A stretch of 64,000 nucleotides of DNA from Endomicrobium proavitum (lineage in GTDB: Bacteria; Elusimicrobiota; Endomicrobiia; Endomicrobiales; Endomicrobiaceae): assembly GCF_001027545.1 (NCBI RefSeq), contig NZ_CP009498.1, positions 1,364,001-1,428,000 on the forward strand, in the 5' to 3' direction. Below, one piece after another: positions 45,635-54,600 of the stretch. The first letter of the stretch is position 1. Each line of letters opens with the position of its first letter. Below the pieces are notes generated by a model. That model did no database searches, was not told the DNA's origin, and saw nothing but the letters and a program-made list of their open reading frames with translations. A program made the position numbers and the translations under genes.

Positions 45635-46354
45635 ATGAGCTGTTCTAAAGAAAAGTGCGCTTACGAGTGTTCTCACGAAGTGGCGCAAATGACTTGCGTA
45701 GCAAAAGGCGCAAATCACGGTCCGGCGCCTATTCCGGAAGAAGGCAAATGGGTAAAAGCTAAAGAAATAACCGACATCAGCGGACTTACGCACGGCGTGG
45801 GTTGGTGCGCTCCGCAGCAAGGCGCGTGCAAGCTTACCCTCAACGTTAAAAAAGGCGTTATAGAAGAAGCTCTTATTGAAACCGTAGGCTGCAGCGGCAT
45901 GACGCATTCCGCCGCAATGGCCGCCGAAGTTTTAAGCGGCAAAACTATTTTGGAAGCGTTAAATTCCGACCTTGTTTGCGACGCTATTAACACCGCAATG
46001 AGAGAGTTATTTTTGCAAATAGCTTACGGAAGAACGCAGACCGCGTTTTCCGAAAACGGACTTCCCATCGGCGCCGGTCTTGAAGATTTGGGCAAAGGTT
46101 TGCGCTCGCAGGTTGGCACAATGTACAGCACAAAAGTAAAAGGCGTTCGCTATCTTGAAATGGCTGAAGGTTACGTTTTGGAAATTGGTCTTGATAAAAA
46201 CGATGAAGTTATAGGCTACAAATTTGTGCACCTCGGAAAATTTACCGAAGACGTCAGAAAAGGCGTGCCTCATAAAGACGCTTTTGAAAAACACACAAAA
46301 ACTTACGGCAGATTTGACGAAGCCGTTAAAAAAATAGACCCGAGAAAAGAATAA
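45635..46354 (+). CDS. IscU/NifU-like Fe-S scaffold-type protein
   Basis: A 239-residue protein with an N-terminal Cys-rich segment (MSCSKEKCAYEC) and an IscU-like part: WCAPQQGACKLTLNVKKG, EALIETVGCSGMTHSAAMAAE, NSDLVCDAINTAMRELFLQIAYGRTQTAF. The cysteines in GWCAPQ, VGCSGM and DLVCD stand where IscU has its cluster ligands. A further C-terminal domain (~170-239) is not part of IscU. It sits 63 bp upstream of the GGGtGRT gene; this pair recurs in anaerobes by my recollection of the families. The exact reaction is unknown. Confidence 0.8.
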   Translation: MSCSKEKCAYECSHEVAQMTCVAKGANHGPAPIPEEGKWVKAKEITDISGLTHGVGWCAPQQGACKLTLNVKKGVIEEALIETVGCSGMTHSAAMAAEVLSGKTILEALNSDLVCDAINTAMRELFLQIAYGRTQTAFSENGLPIGAGLEDLGKGLRSQVGTMYSTKVKGVRYLEMAEGYVLEIGLDKNDEVIGYKFVHLGKFTEDVRKGVPHKDAFEKHTKTYGRFDEAVKKIDPRKE

Positions 46355-46365
46355 TAATGCGCGCA

Positions 46366-46400
46366 GTCATTGCGAGGAATGTAATGACGAAGCAATCCAG
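46366..46400. repeat. GTCATTGCGAGG-type palindromic repeat
   Basis: The stretch GTCATTGCGAGGAATGTAAT followed by GACGAAGCAATCCAG lies in the 63-bp gap between the IscU-like and GGGtGRT genes. Repeats of this wording are known from many unrelated bacterial genomes. It may be a degenerate relative of the GTCAT-ended elements here. Confidence 0.75.
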
Positions 46401-46417
46401 ATTAAACAGGAGAAATT

Positions 46418-47419
46418 ATGGCTGTAACATTTGAAAGTTACGAGAGAAGAATAAAACAAATAGAAAAAACTTTAAAAGAAAACGGCATAGCAAGTCTTGA
46501 AGAAGCGCAGAAAATTTGTCTTGACAAAGGCATTGACGTGGACAAAATAGTTAAAGGCATTCAGCAAATTGCTTTTGAAAACGCGGTTTGGGCATACACT
46601 GTGGGCGCGGCAATAGCAATTAAAAAAGGCGCAAAAAACGCCGCCGAAGCCGCCGAAATAATCGGCATAGGCTTGCAGTCTTTTTGCATTCCCGGATCGG
46701 TTGCAGACCAGAGAAACGTGGGCATAGGCCACGGAAATCTTGCGGCTATGCTTTTAAGAGAGCAGACAAAATGTTTCTGCTTTTTAGCGGGTCATGAAAG
46801 TTTTGCCGCCGCGGAAGGCGCAATAGGCATTGCAAAAACCGCAAACAAAGTTCGCAAAGAACCTCTTAAAGTTATTCTTAACGGACTTGGAAAAGACGCC
46901 GCTTACGTTATAAGCAGAGTCAACGGTTTTACCCACGTTGAAACCGAATACGATTACCACACCGGAAAACTTAACATTACAAAAGAAACTAAATTTTCCG
47001 AAGGAGATAAAGCAAAAGTTAGAGTTTACGGAGCCGACGACGTTAGCGAAGGCGTAGCCATAATGGTTAAAGAAGGCGTTGATGTTTCCATTACGGGAAA
47101 TTCTACAAACCCTACAAGATTTCAGCACCCCGTGGCCGGCACATATAAAAAATGGGCTATAGAAAACGGTAAAAAATATTTTTCCGTAGCATCGGGCGGC
47201 GGCACCGGCAGAACGCTTCATCCGGACAACATGGCGGCAGGCCCTGCGTCTTACGGCATGACAGACACCATGGGGCGCATGCATGGCGACGCGCAATTTG
47301 CGGGTTCGTCTTCTGTTCCCGCGCACGTTGAAATGATGGGTCTTATCGGCATGGGAAACAATCCTATGGTAGGCGCGTCGGTTGCCGTAGCGGTTGCCAT
47401 TGAAGAATCGTATAAATAA
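46418..47419 (+). CDS. GGGtGRT family protein
   Basis: A 333-residue protein carrying the family-defining FSVASGGGTGRTLHPDNMA (near residues 260-275), plus FCIPGSVADQRNVGIGHGNLAAML, FCFLAGHESFAAAEGAIG and GLIGMGNNPMVGASVAVA. The family is named for its motif and has no settled biochemical role that I can state with confidence. The IscU-like neighbour suggests iron-sulfur or metal-related chemistry. Ribosome site AGGAG precedes the ATG. Confidence 0.9.
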   Translation: MAVTFESYERRIKQIEKTLKENGIASLEEAQKICLDKGIDVDKIVKGIQQIAFENAVWAYTVGAAIAIKKGAKNAAEAAEIIGIGLQSFCIPGSVADQRNVGIGHGNLAAMLLREQTKCFCFLAGHESFAAAEGAIGIAKTANKVRKEPLKVILNGLGKDAAYVISRVNGFTHVETEYDYHTGKLNITKETKFSEGDKAKVRVYGADDVSEGVAIMVKEGVDVSITGNSTNPTRFQHPVAGTYKKWAIENGKKYFSVASGGGTGRTLHPDNMAAGPASYGMTDTMGRMHGDAQFAGSSSVPAHVEMMGLIGMGNNPMVGASVAVAVAIEESYK

Positions 47420-47478
47420 AAATATTTGTCAAAGCGAAAAGCGGGCGGTTGTTTTAGCCCGTTTTTTAGCTTTTGGCG

Positions 47479-47507
47479 TTGACAAGGCACACAATATATA
47501 ATATAAT
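47479..47507 (+). promoter_or_regulatory. Consensus sigma-70 promoter for the rpsP operon
   Basis: Perfect TTGACA (47479-47484), a 17-bp spacer and a perfect TATAAT (47502-47507), 45 bp before rpsP. It is the strongest promoter match in the window, as expected for ribosomal protein genes. Confidence 0.9.
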
Positions 47508-47551
47508 CCCAAGTTCAGACACAGGGTTAAACCCTATATGGAGGAATACAG

Positions 47552-47794
47552 ATGGCAGTTAGACTACGTTTGCAGAGATTCGGCAAACCAAAAAGACCTT
47601 ATTACAGAGTTGTTGCAATTGATCAAAGAGCAAAAAGAAACGGAAAGCCTATTGAAATATTAGGTCAGTATGATCCTATAGCTCAAGATAACAAACTTAA
47701 CGTAAATTTGGAAAGAGTAAACTATTGGTTGGGTACGGGCGCGAAAGCTTCCGACACCGTAGCAGAATTGGTGAAAAAAGCCCAAACCAAGTAG
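47552..47794 (+). CDS. rpsP: 30S ribosomal protein S16
   Basis: An 80-residue S16: AVRLRLQRFGKPKRPYYRVVAIDQRAKRNGKPIEILGQYDP, with the standard fold and length. It leads the classical rpsP-khpA-rimM-trmD-rplS operon behind a consensus promoter, with GGAGG upstream of the ATG. Confidence 0.98.
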   Translation: MAVRLRLQRFGKPKRPYYRVVAIDQRAKRNGKPIEILGQYDPIAQDNKLNVNLERVNYWLGTGAKASDTVAELVKKAQTK

Positions 47795-47829
47795 CAATTA
47801 GTAAACCGAGAAGTTTCGGGGAGGGGACA

Positions 47830-48060
47830 ATGAAAGAATTAGTTCTTTACATCGCAAAGGCGTTGGTTGACAATCCGGATCAGGTTGAAGTTAAAGAGAT
47901 TGCAGGTGAAAAAGCGACTATTCTTGAATTAAAAGTTTCCGCCGAAGACAGAGGCAAAGTAATTGGTAAAGAAGGCAGAATTATAAAAGCCGTAAGAATT
48001 ATCGTAAATTCAGCTTCCGCAAAACTTGACAAAAGGGCTACGGTAGAAATAGTAGAATAA
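47830..48060 (+). CDS. khpA: KH-domain RNA-binding protein KhpA
   Basis: A 76-residue single KH domain: VLYIAKALVDNPDQVEVKEI and the RNA-binding loop DRGKVIGKEGRIIKAVR (the GxxG is GKEG). The ATG at 47830 follows GGGGAGG; the in-frame extension to 47725 lies in rpsP. It has the position and size of KhpA/YlqC, which binds RNA, often with KhpB, and affects cell-size control in some Firmicutes. Confidence 0.93.
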   Translation: MKELVLYIAKALVDNPDQVEVKEIAGEKATILELKVSAEDRGKVIGKEGRIIKAVRIIVNSASAKLDKRATVEIVE

Positions 48061-48068
48061 GAAGGCAA

Positions 48069-48383
48069 ATGACAGCGGATATTTTAAGCACCAAAAAATG
48101 GAACGTTTCCGATATATTGGGTTTTGAAGTTTTCAGCCAGTCCGGAGACCGTTTAGGCGTTCTTTCAGACGTTATATCTACCGGCAGCAACGACGTTTGG
48201 GTAGTTAAATACGAGGGCGAAGAAGTCCTTATCCCTGCGTTAAAAAGTATAGTCGGCGAAGTGAACGTTTTAAGAAAAAAAATTTTTGTAACGCTTCCCA
48301 AAGGTTTTGAAGATATTTATACGCAGGCAAAATCTGCCGACGGAAACCTTGAATATAACGGCTACACGGTTTATGAAGATTGA
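48069..48383 (+). CDS. rimM: RimM-like protein, PRC-barrel domain only
   Basis: A 104-residue protein: [39 protein letters not shown] and [37 protein letters not shown] match the C-terminal PRC-barrel half of the ribosome maturation factor RimM. The N-terminal RimM domain (PHGIKGEVKV-type) is absent: typical RimM proteins are about 165-180 residues, and only eight bases separate this start from khpA, leaving no room for it. Its position between khpA and trmD supports descent from rimM. It overlaps trmD by 11 bases. Confidence 0.8.
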   Translation: MTADILSTKKWNVSDILGFEVFSQSGDRLGVLSDVISTGSNDVWVVKYEGEEVLIPALKSIVGEVNVLRKKIFVTLPKGFEDIYTQAKSADGNLEYNGYTVYED

Positions 48384-49074
48384 TATTCTTACAATTTTTC
48401 CGCAAATGTTTAACGGACCTCTTTCGGAAAGTTTAATAGGCAAAGCGGCAAACAAAGGCATTTTAGAAATTAACGTTACGGATATTCGCTCTTTCTCTAA
48501 AGATAAACATAAAAAAGTTGACGACAAACCTTTTGGCGGCGGCGTTGGAATGGTTTTAAAACCCGAGCCCGTTTACGACGCGCTAAAAAGTGTGGGCGTA
48601 AAAAAGAAAAACAAAGAATACAAAAATTCTTTCGCAAAACCTTTGGTAATTTATATGTCTCCGCAGGGCAAAACGTTAAATTCCGACCTTGTGAAAAATC
48701 TTGCAAAATACAAACATATTGTTTTTTTGTGCGGACATTACGAAGGCGTTGACGAACGTATTATGAATTTTGTTGACGAAGAAATATCGGTTGGCGATTA
48801 CGTTCTTACCGGCGGAGAAATTCCGGCGATGATTGTAACCGACGCCGTAGCAAGAATGATTCCCGGCGTGGTAAAAGAAGAAGATTCCGTTAAAAACGAT
48901 TCTTTTTACAACGGGCTTTTAGATTATCCGCATTATACGCGTCCGGCGGTATTTAAAAAATTTAAAGTTCCGGAAGTTTTACTTTCCGGCGACCATAAAA
49001 AAATAGAAAATTGGCGCAAAAACGAAGCGCTTAAACGGACTTTACAAAGACGTCCGGATTTAATAAAAAAATAG
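48373..49074 (+). CDS. trmD: tRNA (guanine-37-N1)-methyltransferase
   Basis: A 233-residue TrmD with the knotted SPOUT fold: [91 protein letters not shown] and [13 protein letters not shown]. It makes m1G37 in tRNAs reading CNN and prevents +1 frameshifting. The ATG at 48373 is chosen over 48307, since homologues begin [10 protein letters not shown]. It overlaps rimM by 11 bases. Confidence 0.97.
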   Translation: MKIDILTIFPQMFNGPLSESLIGKAANKGILEINVTDIRSFSKDKHKKVDDKPFGGGVGMVLKPEPVYDALKSVGVKKKNKEYKNSFAKPLVIYMSPQGKTLNSDLVKNLAKYKHIVFLCGHYEGVDERIMNFVDEEISVGDYVLTGGEIPAMIVTDAVARMIPGVVKEEDSVKNDSFYNGLLDYPHYTRPAVFKKFKVPEVLLSGDHKKIENWRKNEALKRTLQRRPDLIKK

Positions 49075-49092
49075 AACAGAGAATAGTTTTGG

Positions 49093-49161
49093 AGTTTTTG
49101 CTAAGCAAAAACTTATAATAGATTTCAGCTTTGCTGAAATATAACATTTAATATCTATTAT
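49093..49161 (+). promoter_or_regulatory. Structured leader before rplS
   Basis: Two adjacent hairpins (AGTTTTTGC/GCAAAAACT at 49093-49113 and ATTTCAGC/GCTGAAAT at 49122-49140). An outer pairing of ATAATAGAT with ATCTATTAT encloses the second. A TATAAT (49114-49119) is also present. It could be an autogenous L19 leader or a promoter region; the sequence does not decide. Confidence 0.5.
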
Positions 49162-49187
49162 CTGTAGTTAAAAAGGGAGTAAGTAAA

Positions 49188-49577
49188 ATGTCATTATTGG
49201 ATTTCGTGAATGCAGCTCAGAAAAAAGAGTTGGGCGTATCTTTTAAACCCGGCGACCAGGTAAAGGTTCACTTCAAAGTTGTTGAAGGCGGAAATGAAAG
49301 AATACAGGTTTTTGAAGGCGTTGTTATAAGAATTAAAGGAAGCGGTCTTAGCGAAACTTTTACCGTTAGAAAAATTTCTTTCGGCATAGGCGTGGAAAGG
49401 ATTTTCCCCGTTAATTCCCCAAGAATTGATAAGGTTGAAGTTGCAAGACGCGGAAAAGTCCGCAGAGCAAAACTTTATTATTTAAGAAACCTCTCCGGCA
49501 AAGCCGCAAGAATTTCGGAAGATTCTTCAAGAAGACCCGCAGCGGAAACCGCAAAGACAGAAACAAAAGCGGCATAA
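49188..49577 (+). CDS. rplS: 50S ribosomal protein L19
   Basis: A 129-residue L19: [91 protein letters not shown]. The core matches the family, with a slightly longer Lys/Ala/Glu C-terminal tail ([15 protein letters not shown]). It closes the rpsP operon and is followed by a strong terminator. The upstream 113 bp carry hairpins. Confidence 0.98.
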   Translation: MSLLDFVNAAQKKELGVSFKPGDQVKVHFKVVEGGNERIQVFEGVVIRIKGSGLSETFTVRKISFGIGVERIFPVNSPRIDKVEVARRGKVRRAKLYYLRNLSGKAARISEDSSRRPAAETAKTETKAA

Positions 49578-49587
49578 CAAAAACATC

Positions 49588-49628
49588 AAAACGGCAGATT
49601 GTATTTTTACAATCTGCCGTTTTTTTTA
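49588..49628 (+). terminator. Intrinsic terminator after rplS
   Basis: 16-bp stem AAAACGGCAGATTGTA/TACAATCTGCCGTTTT with loop TTTT and a following T tract. Confidence 0.92.
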
Positions 49629-49921
49629 TTGCAAAGATGGATGATGAAGCAGAGGGTGGGAAGATGAGAAACGGCAAGTTGTTAAAGTAGAAAGTAGGAA
49701 GGAGTAAGGGGCAAGTGTTGTCAATTCCTCTTTTGCAGAAATAGATGATAAGAAGATAGGATGCAAGAGGGTAAGCAACGTCTTTTTGAGCCTTTACTCA
49801 CCCTCCGCCTTCCGTGTCGTTAATTCCCCTTTTATAAAAAGGGGTGGCGGACAAAGTCCGGCGGGGTATTTGTTTTTAATTTATAATTATTTTCTCATTG
49901 CATTTATAATATAAAAAACTC
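49629..49921. repeat. Mosaic intergenic repeat region with core copy 7
   Basis: No gene. The conserved 65-bp unit (~49672-49732) ends in a half core (TCAATTCCTCTTTTGCAG). A purine block and the pyrimidine block CTTTACTCACCCTCCGCC pair, and the full core is at 49819-49871 with second stem GGAC AAA GTCC. It ends 50 bp before rnhB, in the same orientation. Confidence 0.78.
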
Positions 49922-50554
49922 ATGTTACATCTATTTGACAAAGCATATCACGATAAAGGCGTCAACTTTCTTGCCGGTATAGACGAGGCGGGAAGGGGGC
50001 CTCTTGCGGGTCCGGTAACCGCTGCCGCTGTAATTTTTCCTCAAGACGCGCGCATACCTTTTTTAAACGATTCCAAAAAATTAACGCCAAAAAAAAGAGA
50101 AGAACTTTTTGAAATAATTCAAAACACGGCGCTGGCGTTTGCCGTTGTTTCGATTGATAATAAAATTATAGACGAAATAAATATTTTGCAGGCAACTTTT
50201 CTTGCAATGAAACGCGCCGTTGAAAGCCTTAAAATAAACCCCGAACTTTGTCTTGTTGACGGCAATCATAAAATTCCAAACTTACTGTTTAACCAAGAAG
50301 CCGTAATCGGCGGCGATGCCAAAAGCGCGTCGGTAGCGGCCGCGTCTATTCTTGCAAAAGTTACAAGAGACAAACTTATGCTTGAATACGCAAAACAATA
50401 CCCTCAATATTTTTTTGAAAAACACAAAGGCTACGGCACAAAAACCCACATAGAAGCCATAAAAAAACACGGTGCCTGCTCAATACACCGCTTAACTTTT
50501 GCGCCAATAGCGCAAGAAAACAAAGGGTGGGAAGGAGCAAGGAGCAAGGAGTAA
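49922..50554 (+). CDS. rnhB: Ribonuclease HII
   Basis: A 210-residue RNase HII that removes ribonucleotides from DNA duplexes. The catalytic acids are in LAGIDEAGRGPLAGPVTAAAVIF (Asp-Glu-Ala-Gly) and the later LCLVDGNHK and KVTRDKLM segments. It continues through KHKGYGTKTHIEAIKKHGACSIHRLTFAPI. The last ~10 residues (NKGWEGARSKE) are encoded by repeat-like purine sequence and look like a recent extension. Confidence 0.95.
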   Translation: MLHLFDKAYHDKGVNFLAGIDEAGRGPLAGPVTAAAVIFPQDARIPFLNDSKKLTPKKREELFEIIQNTALAFAVVSIDNKIIDEINILQATFLAMKRAVESLKINPELCLVDGNHKIPNLLFNQEAVIGGDAKSASVAAASILAKVTRDKLMLEYAKQYPQYFFEKHKGYGTKTHIEAIKKHGACSIHRLTFAPIAQENKGWEGARSKE

Positions 50555-50641
50555 GGAGTAAGGAACAAAATATTATGAGCTGTCTTTTTTTCCTCTCCCC
50601 TTGCGGGGTTGCAGTGCGACGAATAGGGAGCACGAGTCTGC

Positions 50642-50711
50642 AACGGGCGCTTGTAAATAAGATGTTAATCTAAAAACGAGCCTGCCCCGTAAGGTTGCAA
50701 TACGGGGTGAG
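50642..50711 (+). repeat. Repeat B, copy 2
   Basis: AACGGGCGCTTGTAAATAAG onward with the hairpin CCCCGTA...TACGGGG, almost identical to 1298-1364. The flanks differ, so it is an independent module. Confidence 0.75.
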
Positions 50712-50980
50712 CGCCCCGGAAGTAGCGCAGTTACATTACAAAACTGCGACTACTTGGGCAGGGTGAGGGGTATGTAGTTCACCAAAAGTAATTATTCAAA
50801 AATAGATGGTAAGAGGGTGAGAAGGGGAGTAACGGCAAGTAACAAATAATAAATAATAGGTAATAAACTGCAGAGGATAAGAAGGTGCGAGGGTGGGAAG
50901 ATAGGAGGGTAAGCAACGTCTTTTTGAGTTTTTACTTACCGTCTTATCCTCTTATCTTCTCACCCTCTGCCTTCCGTGTC

Positions 50981-51033
50981 GTTAATTCCCCTTTTATAAA
51001 AAGGGGTGGCGGACAAAGTCCGGCGGGGTATTT
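50981..51033 (+). repeat. Palindromic core repeat, copy 8
   Basis: First hairpin CCCCTTTTATAAAAAGGGG, second hairpin GGAC AAA GTCC, then GGGGTATTT. It ends 67 bp before the yraN start, in the same orientation. Confidence 0.85.
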
Positions 51034-51100
51034 GTTTTTGACGTTGATTTGTAATTGCTGTTTAAGCGCAGTCTAACTAAAACAACATTGAGGGTTGTCA

Positions 51101-51460
51101 ATGAGCAGAGATATTGGTTTTGCTAAAGAGAAAGAAGTTGCGGATTTTTTAAAAAAACGCGGGTATAAAATTTTGGAGACAAATTTTTTAACGCGGTTTG
51201 GCGAAATAGACATAATTGCAAAACATAAAAAAACCATTGTTTTTATTGAAGTAAAGTACAGAAGCTCTTTGTATGCGGGCGCGCCTCAGGAAGCGGTTAC
51301 GTCGTCCAAGCAAAAGAAAATAATAAAAGCGGCAATAATGTATATAAAATTGCACAACATAAATTCCGACTTGCGCTTTGACGTTGCCGCCGTGGATGAT
51401 AAAAGCATAAACATAATAGAATCCTCATTTGAAGCCCCTGAAAACTCATACTACTTGTAA
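51101..51460 (+). CDS. YraN/UPF0102 family nuclease-like protein
   Basis: A 119-residue protein of the UPF0102 family with a PD-(D/E)XK-like core: FAKEKEVADFLKKRGYKILETNF, RFGEIDIIAKHKKTIVFIEVKYRSS (candidate catalytic GEIDII Asp and the EVK motif), GAPQEAVTSSKQKKIIKAA and LRFDVAAVD. Family members are uncharacterised, with a proposed Holliday-junction resolvase-like fold. The ATG at 51101 is used rather than the TTG at 51095. Its pairing with rnhB is a common gene order. Confidence 0.9.
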   Translation: MSRDIGFAKEKEVADFLKKRGYKILETNFLTRFGEIDIIAKHKKTIVFIEVKYRSSLYAGAPQEAVTSSKQKKIIKAAIMYIKLHNINSDLRFDVAAVDDKSINIIESSFEAPENSYYL

Positions 51461-51601
51461 ACTTTTAAAACTCGCATTAATAATGCGCATTCAGCGTAAG
51501 CAAACAGAAGCAAGTTTTTTTATATAAACTACAAGCATTTTTCATATTTTTTAGCTATAATTAACACGGTATATTGCATCTAAACTTACAAGGTGGTTCC
51601 T

Positions 51602-54600
51602 ATGAAGAGATCGTTAAATTTATTTGTAGTGTTTTTGTTTACGTTTTTAATTTTTTCAGCAAAAGATTTACAAGCGTTTAGCAGGCCAACCATTAACGGC
51701 GCCGGCGTGCTTGAAACTTTTGACGCGTTGCTGCTTCCTGCGAGGTTAGCCGATACGTTCACTCTTACTTCTAAACCTTACCCTACGAACAAATGGTACA
51801 CTTCGCTTTTTGTAAATATTGCAGGGAAAACTTCAGATGCAACTATATTAAATGCATTTTATGGTAATAAAATTTCACCTACTCCTATGCTTGTGGTTTA
51901 CGATACAGTGTTTCCATATACCAATGTGGCATGGGGCAACGGTTGGGGTTATTCTTTAGGCGGACATAATGTAGGCTATGGAACTTTCGGGCCTCCAAGC
52001 GGCGGAGTCGGCGTTAAGGCTGCGGATATTTTGCCTATAGCCGTTCAAGCGGCGTGGGGCAGCGGCGTTGATGATGTTATTAAAGCGAACTCTACGGAGC
52101 TTAAAGATTATGGAGATTGGTCGTTTACTGCCGTTCTTACAGATAATGTTAATTCCACAAGAAAAATGACGTCAACTTTCGGCAAAGGCTTTCTGTTTAC
52201 ATATAATTATTTCACGAATAATGTGAATCCAAGATTTAGAATGAAAACGTATGAGAGCGGAACGGCATATACATACTATTATAATAACGGCGGCGTTATG
52301 ACGCAAATTGCCCCGGGCAACCAAGTAACAACCGATTCTATAATGATTAAAATTTATACTGTCGCAACTACTCTTGGCGCATCGGCATATCAATATTTTG
52401 CTGTATATGCTCCGGCAGGAACAGTGTTTAGAGTTGAAACCGCGCCAAGCCCCGGCGAAATTGTCAACATAACTCTTTCCGGCGCAACGGAAAGCGATAG
52501 ATATTTAGCAATAGGGCTTTTAAAATCTCCCGCGCCTGCCGCAAGCGATGTCGCCGCATTTGATATTTTTAAAGATTATTATAAATACGCTTATAATTTC
52601 ATTACGGATACTCAAGTAAGCTGGGCTTATAATTCCGACGCGTCAATAACAACAACTTATAATTTTACGGTAACGCCAAAAAGAACAGATCATGCAGGCT
52701 ATGTGGCCGGGCAAACTGTTTACGGACTTTATCCTCATCATTACAGAAATATTACCACAGGGGTAAATACCGCTTATACATATAATACTATAAGAGGCGA
52801 GTTGCGGGTAAACACGGGAGCATCTTTCCAGACAAAAGTTAATTTTCAGGGAATGCTGCCGTATTTCCCTTACGAAGTTCCCGACGGAGCTCGTAAAACG
52901 CAGCTGCAGGCATATATTAATAACGATAAAAATTTTAACCCGTCAAATCCGCGTGGTCAAAATACTTACTACTATGGCAAAGCTCTTGCAAGAGCGGCAA
53001 ATTTAATTCCTATTTTTAACCAAACAAATAACGCAGCTGCCCGTAACACAATGATTACAAGATTGAAAAACGAATTAATAGCTTGGTATAGCGGCGCAGG
53101 CGCAACGGATAATAAGTTTTTTGGTTACGATTCTCTTTACGGCGGCATTATAGGGCGCGGACCTAGCGGTTATAATGCTATAGATTTTATTGGCGAAGAG
53201 ATTGATTTTGGCGCGACAAAATATAACGATCATCATTTTCATTACGGGTATTATATTTACGCGTCCGCATTGCTTGCAATGTTTGATCCGGACTTTGCTT
53301 CTAACTTGCAGTATAAAGAAATTGTTGACGCGCTTGTTAAAGAAATTGCAAACCCTGACAGGAATAGCACGCATTTTCCGTTTTTAAGATATTTTGACGT
53401 GTATGAAGGACACTCTTACGCTAACGGCAAAGGCGGCGGTATCCGCGATTACGGCAACGACGAAGAATCTTCTTCTGAAGCCATGAATGCATGGGCGGGA
53501 ATATATCTTTGGGGCGTAGCGACAAACAATGAAGAATATAAAAAATTAGGACTTTACTTATACACCACCCATTACGAAGCCATAAGAAAATATTATTTTG
53601 ATATAGACTTAGATATTTACAGAACGAAATATCCAAGCTATGCGCATTCAACTATCGGTATGCTGTTTGACAGTATGTTCACATGGGATTTATGGTGGTC
53701 GCCAAAAATTAATAAAACTATAATGGGCATTCAAATTTTGCCGGTAAATCCGACGTCTCTTTACTTGGCGTATGATACAACCCACGCGCAGCAATATTAC
53801 ACAGAGATGAACGGAGAAACCGGTTATGATAATTTTTGGAAAGACGTGTGGCTTAAATTTAAATCTTTCTTTGACCCTGCCGGAGCGTTAACTGACTGGG
53901 CGTCTGCCGGGCTTCCGTTAGGTTTTCCCGATACATGGGCAAGCAACGGCGGCGGCGACGACGGAACAACATTAACGCATTCGTATCAATTTATAAATTT
54001 CTTTGATTCTGTGGGAACGTTAAATACAGGATATTATGCTACCGATTCTTCAGGAAATTCAGTTCCTTTTGCCGTTACAAAGAAAGGTTCGGATTATACT
54101 TTTGTGGCATACAACGGCGCGGCATCGGCAAAAATTATTACATTCTATCCAAGAGGCGGCTCCCCTGCGGTTCCGGGCAGCGGCATTATGAATGTGCCCG
54201 CAAGATCTATAATGACAACGAAAGATTTTGCAAGCTTTAAAACGGACGGTAGTTTAGTTTTTAATTATAACTATGCAAGCCCTAACGGCTGGGGAGTTTC
54301 TATAACCGGAATGTCGCCGGCTTTAAATTTTGATATACAAGCCGCTTTTAGCGAAGCGCCAAACCCGGCTTCAACTAATACGCAGTACGAATATCTTGGC
54401 AACTCGTATTTTACAGTTACCAAAACTACCGTAAGCATAAACGGAACAATTCCTATGACGTACGATTACAGTTCTGCGGTTATCCCTGCGGGCGTAAATG
54501 AGGATGATTTAAGGCTTGCAGTTTACGACAGCGCTCTGCAAACTGTTACTCCAATTAACATAGCGCCAAATACTATTTCACACACTATAACCGTGCAAGT

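Larger units (their letters stand above)
50555..51100. repeat. Mosaic intergenic repeat region with core copy 8
   Basis: There is no gene in these 546 bp. GGAGCAAGGAGTAAGG words are followed by repeat B (50642-50711), a 12-bp-arm hairpin AGTAGCGCAGTT/AACTGCGACTACT (50722-50757) not seen elsewhere here, purine blocks and a pairing pyrimidine block (GTCTTATCCTCTTATCTTCT), and the full core at 50981-51033. The last ~60 bases of that core region are identical to the copy before rnhB. Confidence 0.75.
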
